Position numbers and translations under genes: made by a program. A stretch of 32,669 nt of DNA from Actinomycetota bacterium (lineage in GTDB: Bacteria > Actinomycetota > Thermoleophilia > Solirubrobacterales > 70-9). Location: the NCBI GenBank assembly GCA_005885405.1, contig VAYN01000006.1, positions 6,433 to 39,101 of the forward strand, in the 5' to 3' direction. The notes under the pieces were generated by a model. It did no database searches. It was not told the origin of the DNA and worked only from the letters and a program-made list of their open reading frames with translations. Each line of letters opens with the position of its first letter. The stretch's first letter is position 1. Shown piece after piece: positions 30,300 through 32,669 of the stretch.

Positions 30300-32293
30300 G
30301 GCTGCTGCGCCTGGAGGCGGAGAACTTCCGTTCCTTCGCCGAAGTCGACCTCGACCTCAACGCCTCCGGCGTCTTCGCGATCACCGGCGTCAACGGCGCC
30401 GGCAAGAGCACGCTCTTCGCCGCGATCGAGTGGGCTCTCTACGGCGGCCGGGGCGGGCCCGGCGCCACCCGGGTCGCGCGCGAGGGAGTGAAGCGGGAGG
30501 AATGCCAGGTCACCCTTGAATTCGAAGTCGGCGGCCGCGTCCTCCGCGCCACCCGCATCGACGGCAAGGACGCCACGCTTATCGACGTCGCCGGCGAGGA
30601 GCAGCTCGCAAACGGGCTCAGCAGCACCTCGCGCGAGGTGGCGGTGCGCCTTGGCCTGACCAGGGAGATGTTCCGCGGAACCTTCTACGCGCCCCAGAAC
30701 GAGGTCGAGGCGCTCGCCGACAAAGACCCACGCAAACGCAAAGACCAGCTCGAGCGCCTGCTCGGGATCCGCCACTTGCGCCGGGCGGTCGAACTCGCCG
30801 AGCTCGACGCCCGCGAGCAGGGCCTGGTTCTGGAGGGCCTGCGCAGCGAGGCGCCCGACGTCGACGAGCTCAAAGCCGAAGTCAAACAGCGCGAGAAAGA
30901 GGCGCGCGACGCGGCGCCCGCGGTGAAACGGCTGAAGAAAGAGATCGCCGCCGGCGAGACGAGGCTGAAAAAGACGAACGCGGATATCGACAAGCTCGCC
31001 GCCCAGGTCGGCAAACACGCGTCGCGGCAGCTGGAGGCCGAGCGGGCCGAGGGTGACTTCAAGGTGAAGAAGGAGGGCCTCGAAGGCAGGGAGGAGCAAC
31101 TGCGGACGGCGGTGGCGGCAAAGGTGGAACTGACCGAGCTCGAGGCAGCGCTGCGGGGGAGCGCGGGTCTCGACGCGCCCGGCGCTTTGGAGGCAGCCGA
31201 CGACCGCCTGGGAGAGCTGCGCGACCAGCGCGCCGAGGCAAAAGCCGAGCTCGCCCACTCCGAACGGCACCGCGAGGCTTTGGTAGGCGAGGGGGAGTCG
31301 GGGGTCTGCCCGACCTGCCACCAGGAGCTTTCGGGGACGGTCGAGGAACTGATCGCCGATTTCGACAAGGCGATCGCCGCCGCTCGTCGGCGCCACGACG
31401 AGCTCGATCGCGAGCTCGTTGCGCTGGAAACGGCAATCAAGGCCGCGCTGGAGCAAAGGGAGGAGATCACCCGCCGGATCGCCGTCGCGCGCGAGCAGGC
31501 GGCCGGCGCGGAGCTGCTTGAAAAGCAGGTCAAGGCGCAGAGCAAGGAAGTCGAGCAAGCCGCCAAAGAGGTCGAGAAGCTGCGCAAGAGCGCCGACAAA
31601 ATCGCCCCGGAGCCGGGGGCGCAGGAGGAGATGAGCGCCGAACGGGACCGGCTGAGCGAGGTGCTGGACGTCGCTCGCGAAGCCTTGGAAGAGGCAAACC
31701 GGAAGGCGTCGGCTGAGTCCGAGGCGGTCGCCGCCGCGCGCAGCCGGCTCAAAGACGCGAGCAAACTGAAAAAGCGGATCGACTCCGAACGCCGCGAGCT
31801 CGAGCTCCGCGCCGCCGTCGCGGGGGCGCTGGAGGAGTACCGCGAGGAGGCCTCGCGCCGCGCCCGGCCGATGGTGGAAGCGGAAGCCTCGCGGCTGCTG
31901 CGGCAAATCACCGAAGCGGCCTACCCCCGTGTCCGCCTGACCGAGGACTACTTCCTCGAGATCGCCGAGGGCCGGGACTTCTACCTGAGCAAACGCTTCT
32001 CCGGCGGCGAGCAGGACCTCGCCGCCCTCTGCCTGCGCCTGGCACTCGCCCGGACGCTTGCCGAGCAGCGGGGGACCGAACAGAGCTTCGTCATCCTCGA
32101 CGAGGTCTTCGGCAGCCAGGACGTCGGCCGTCGCCGGATGCTGATGGAGCAGCTGATCGAGCTCTCCCGCGGCGAGTTCCAGCAGATCTTCGTCATCTCC
32201 CACACCGACGACATCGTCGATCAGTGCTCGCTGCACATCGCCGTCACCCGCGAGAACGGGATAAGCCGGGTCGACGAGCGGGCGGGTTACTAG
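30296..32293 (+). CDS. sbcC: SbcC/Rad50-type ATPase subunit, short form
   Basis: The 665-residue SMC-like ATPase starts LLRLEAENFRSFAEVDLDL and has Walker A GVNGAGKST (31-39). A Q-loop-like APQNEVEAL follows. Two coiled-coil arms (about 170-330 and 350-520) are separated by a zinc hook C-P-T-C (Cys338, Cys341). The ABC signature FSGGEQ lies at 568-573 and Walker B VILDEVF has Asp602-Glu603. Rad50/SbcC bridges DNA ends and gates the SbcD nuclease. E. coli SbcC has 1048 residues, so the arms here are much shorter. The GTGA overlap with sbcD couples their translation. It closes the operon that begins with the sigma factor. No clear terminator follows. Confidence 0.93.
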   Translation: MRLLRLEAENFRSFAEVDLDLNASGVFAITGVNGAGKSTLFAAIEWALYGGRGGPGATRVAREGVKREECQVTLEFEVGGRVLRATRIDGKDATLIDVAGEEQLANGLSSTSREVAVRLGLTREMFRGTFYAPQNEVEALADKDPRKRKDQLERLLGIRHLRRAVELAELDAREQGLVLEGLRSEAPDVDELKAEVKQREKEARDAAPAVKRLKKEIAAGETRLKKTNADIDKLAAQVGKHASRQLEAERAEGDFKVKKEGLEGREEQLRTAVAAKVELTELEAALRGSAGLDAPGALEAADDRLGELRDQRAEAKAELAHSERHREALVGEGESGVCPTCHQELSGTVEELIADFDKAIAAARRRHDELDRELVALETAIKAALEQREEITRRIAVAREQAAGAELLEKQVKAQSKEVEQAAKEVEKLRKSADKIAPEPGAQEEMSAERDRLSEVLDVAREALEEANRKASAESEAVAAARSRLKDASKLKKRIDSERRELELRAAVAGALEEYREEASRRARPMVEAEASRLLRQITEAAYPRVRLTEDYFLEIAEGRDFYLSKRFSGGEQDLAALCLRLALARTLAEQRGTEQSFVILDEVFGSQDVGRRRMLMEQLIELSRGEFQQIFVISHTDDIVDQCSLHIAVTRENGISRVDERAGY

Positions 32294-32319
32294 CCCCGCG
32301 GCGCCATAATCCAGGCGGG

Positions 32320-32669
32320 ATGGAAGTAGAGACGCGTTACGCCGACTCCGATGGCGTCAGCATCGCCTACCAGGTGCACGGGGACGGGCCGCTCGACCTC
32401 GTCCTCGTCCCGGGTTTCGTCTCGCAGGTGGAGCTGCTTTGGGAGGAGCCGACGGTCGCCCGCTTTCTGCGCCGCCTCACCGCCTTCTCGCGAATGCTGA
32501 TCTTCGACAAGCGCGGGCAGGGGCTCTCTGACCGCCCCGGTCGGCCGCCGACGCTGGAGGAGTCGATGGATGACCTGAAGGCGGTCGCCGAGGCGGCGGG
32601 GTTCGAGCGGCCGGCGCTGTTCGGCGTGTCCGAGGGCGGGCCGATGTCGACGCTCTACGCCGCCACCTA
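32320..32669 (+). CDS. Alpha/beta hydrolase domain, probably the N-terminus of an adenylate cyclase fusion (partial)
   Basis: The frame runs from ATG 32320 off the window edge, giving 116 residues. It opens ETRYADSDGVSIAYQVHGDG and continues DLVLVPGFVSQVELLWEEP, RMLIFDKRGQGLSDRPG, and FGVSEGGPMSTLYAAT, where G-x-S-x-G holds the nucleophile-elbow Ser. In actinobacteria this exact style of alpha/beta hydrolase (Y-x-x-S-x-x-V-x-I-A-Y-Q-V, then L-W-E-E-P) is very often fused to a class III adenylate/guanylate cyclase domain. That domain would lie outside the window. CATAAT ends 9 bases before the ATG and AGGCGGG lies between, so either a near-leaderless or a weak ribosome-binding start is possible. 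Confidence 0.8.
   Translation, partial: MEVETRYADSDGVSIAYQVHGDGPLDLVLVPGFVSQVELLWEEPTVARFLRRLTAFSRMLIFDKRGQGLSDRPGRPPTLEESMDDLKAVAEAAGFERPALFGVSEGGPMSTLYAAT

Noticed and set aside
30263-32236. 657-codon minus-strand open frame across sbcC
   Set aside because: Low-complexity Leu/Gly/Asp shadow; sbcC is unambiguous on the plus strand.
26907-32293. Phage or integrative-element origin of the IrrE operon
   Set aside because: No integrase, excisionase, conjugation or phage genes accompany it, and composition matches the neighbours.

Overview
The window is chromosomal DNA of a high-GC actinobacterium. The best fit is the Thermoleophilia (Solirubrobacterales and relatives). This placement is an inference, resting on GC-rich codon use with long open antisense frames, secreted proteins ending in an actinobacterial Lys/Arg-rich beta domain, a CSLREA-type beta-helix protein, and many start codons with TANNNT boxes 6-9 bases upstream and no Shine-Dalgarno (leaderless-type starts). 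There is no rRNA, CRISPR array, insertion sequence or phage structural gene. No gene-free stretch exceeds about 150 bases.

Layout. 1-1068: the tail of a secreted-type protein, a strong terminator, then a divergent ribbon-helix-helix / Doc-like toxin-antitoxin-type pair in an AT-rich pocket. 1058-3778: a PHP phosphoesterase diverging from an acyl-CoA carboxylase alpha chain (biotin carboxylase + BCCP), with a 26-bp-stem inverted repeat between them. 3791-6338: a frameshifted secreted sulfatase and a HAD hydrolase. 6391-8426: sucC-sucD. 8427-15582: an unknown membrane-anchored protein, an aminotransferase with an internal deletion and frameshift, three secreted proteins, and an RhtA-like EamA exporter. 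15658-18240: two tandem ferritin-like proteins followed by an ECF sigma factor and its RskA-type anti-sigma factor. 18246-19787 (minus): HAD phosphatase and DtxR/MntR regulator. 19805-21583: a delta-60-repeat protein interrupted by an in-frame TAG. 21615-24769: a divergent dihydropteroate synthase overlapping a DUF1998 helicase. 24766-26774: a GH15-like protein, tRNA-Phe(GAA) and a DUF7144 membrane protein. 26907-32293: a tightly packed six-gene run, sigma factor - unknown - XRE-like regulator - ImmA/IrrE protease - SbcD - SbcC. 32320-end: start of an alpha/beta hydrolase of the kind fused to adenylate cyclases.

The most interesting unit is the last operon. An IrrE-type protease with a probable HTH partner, a sigma-like protein and the SbcCD nuclease are joined by 4- to 20-base overlaps. 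This looks like a DNA-damage or stress-response module analogous to, but not the same as, Deinococcus IrrE/DdrO. The ferritin-like/sigma/anti-sigma/DtxR neighbourhood looks like a metal or oxidative stress unit. Three genes (sulfatase, aminotransferase, delta-60 protein) each carry one disabling lesion, while the housekeeping genes are intact. That pattern suggests real decay, although draft-assembly error cannot be excluded without reads.
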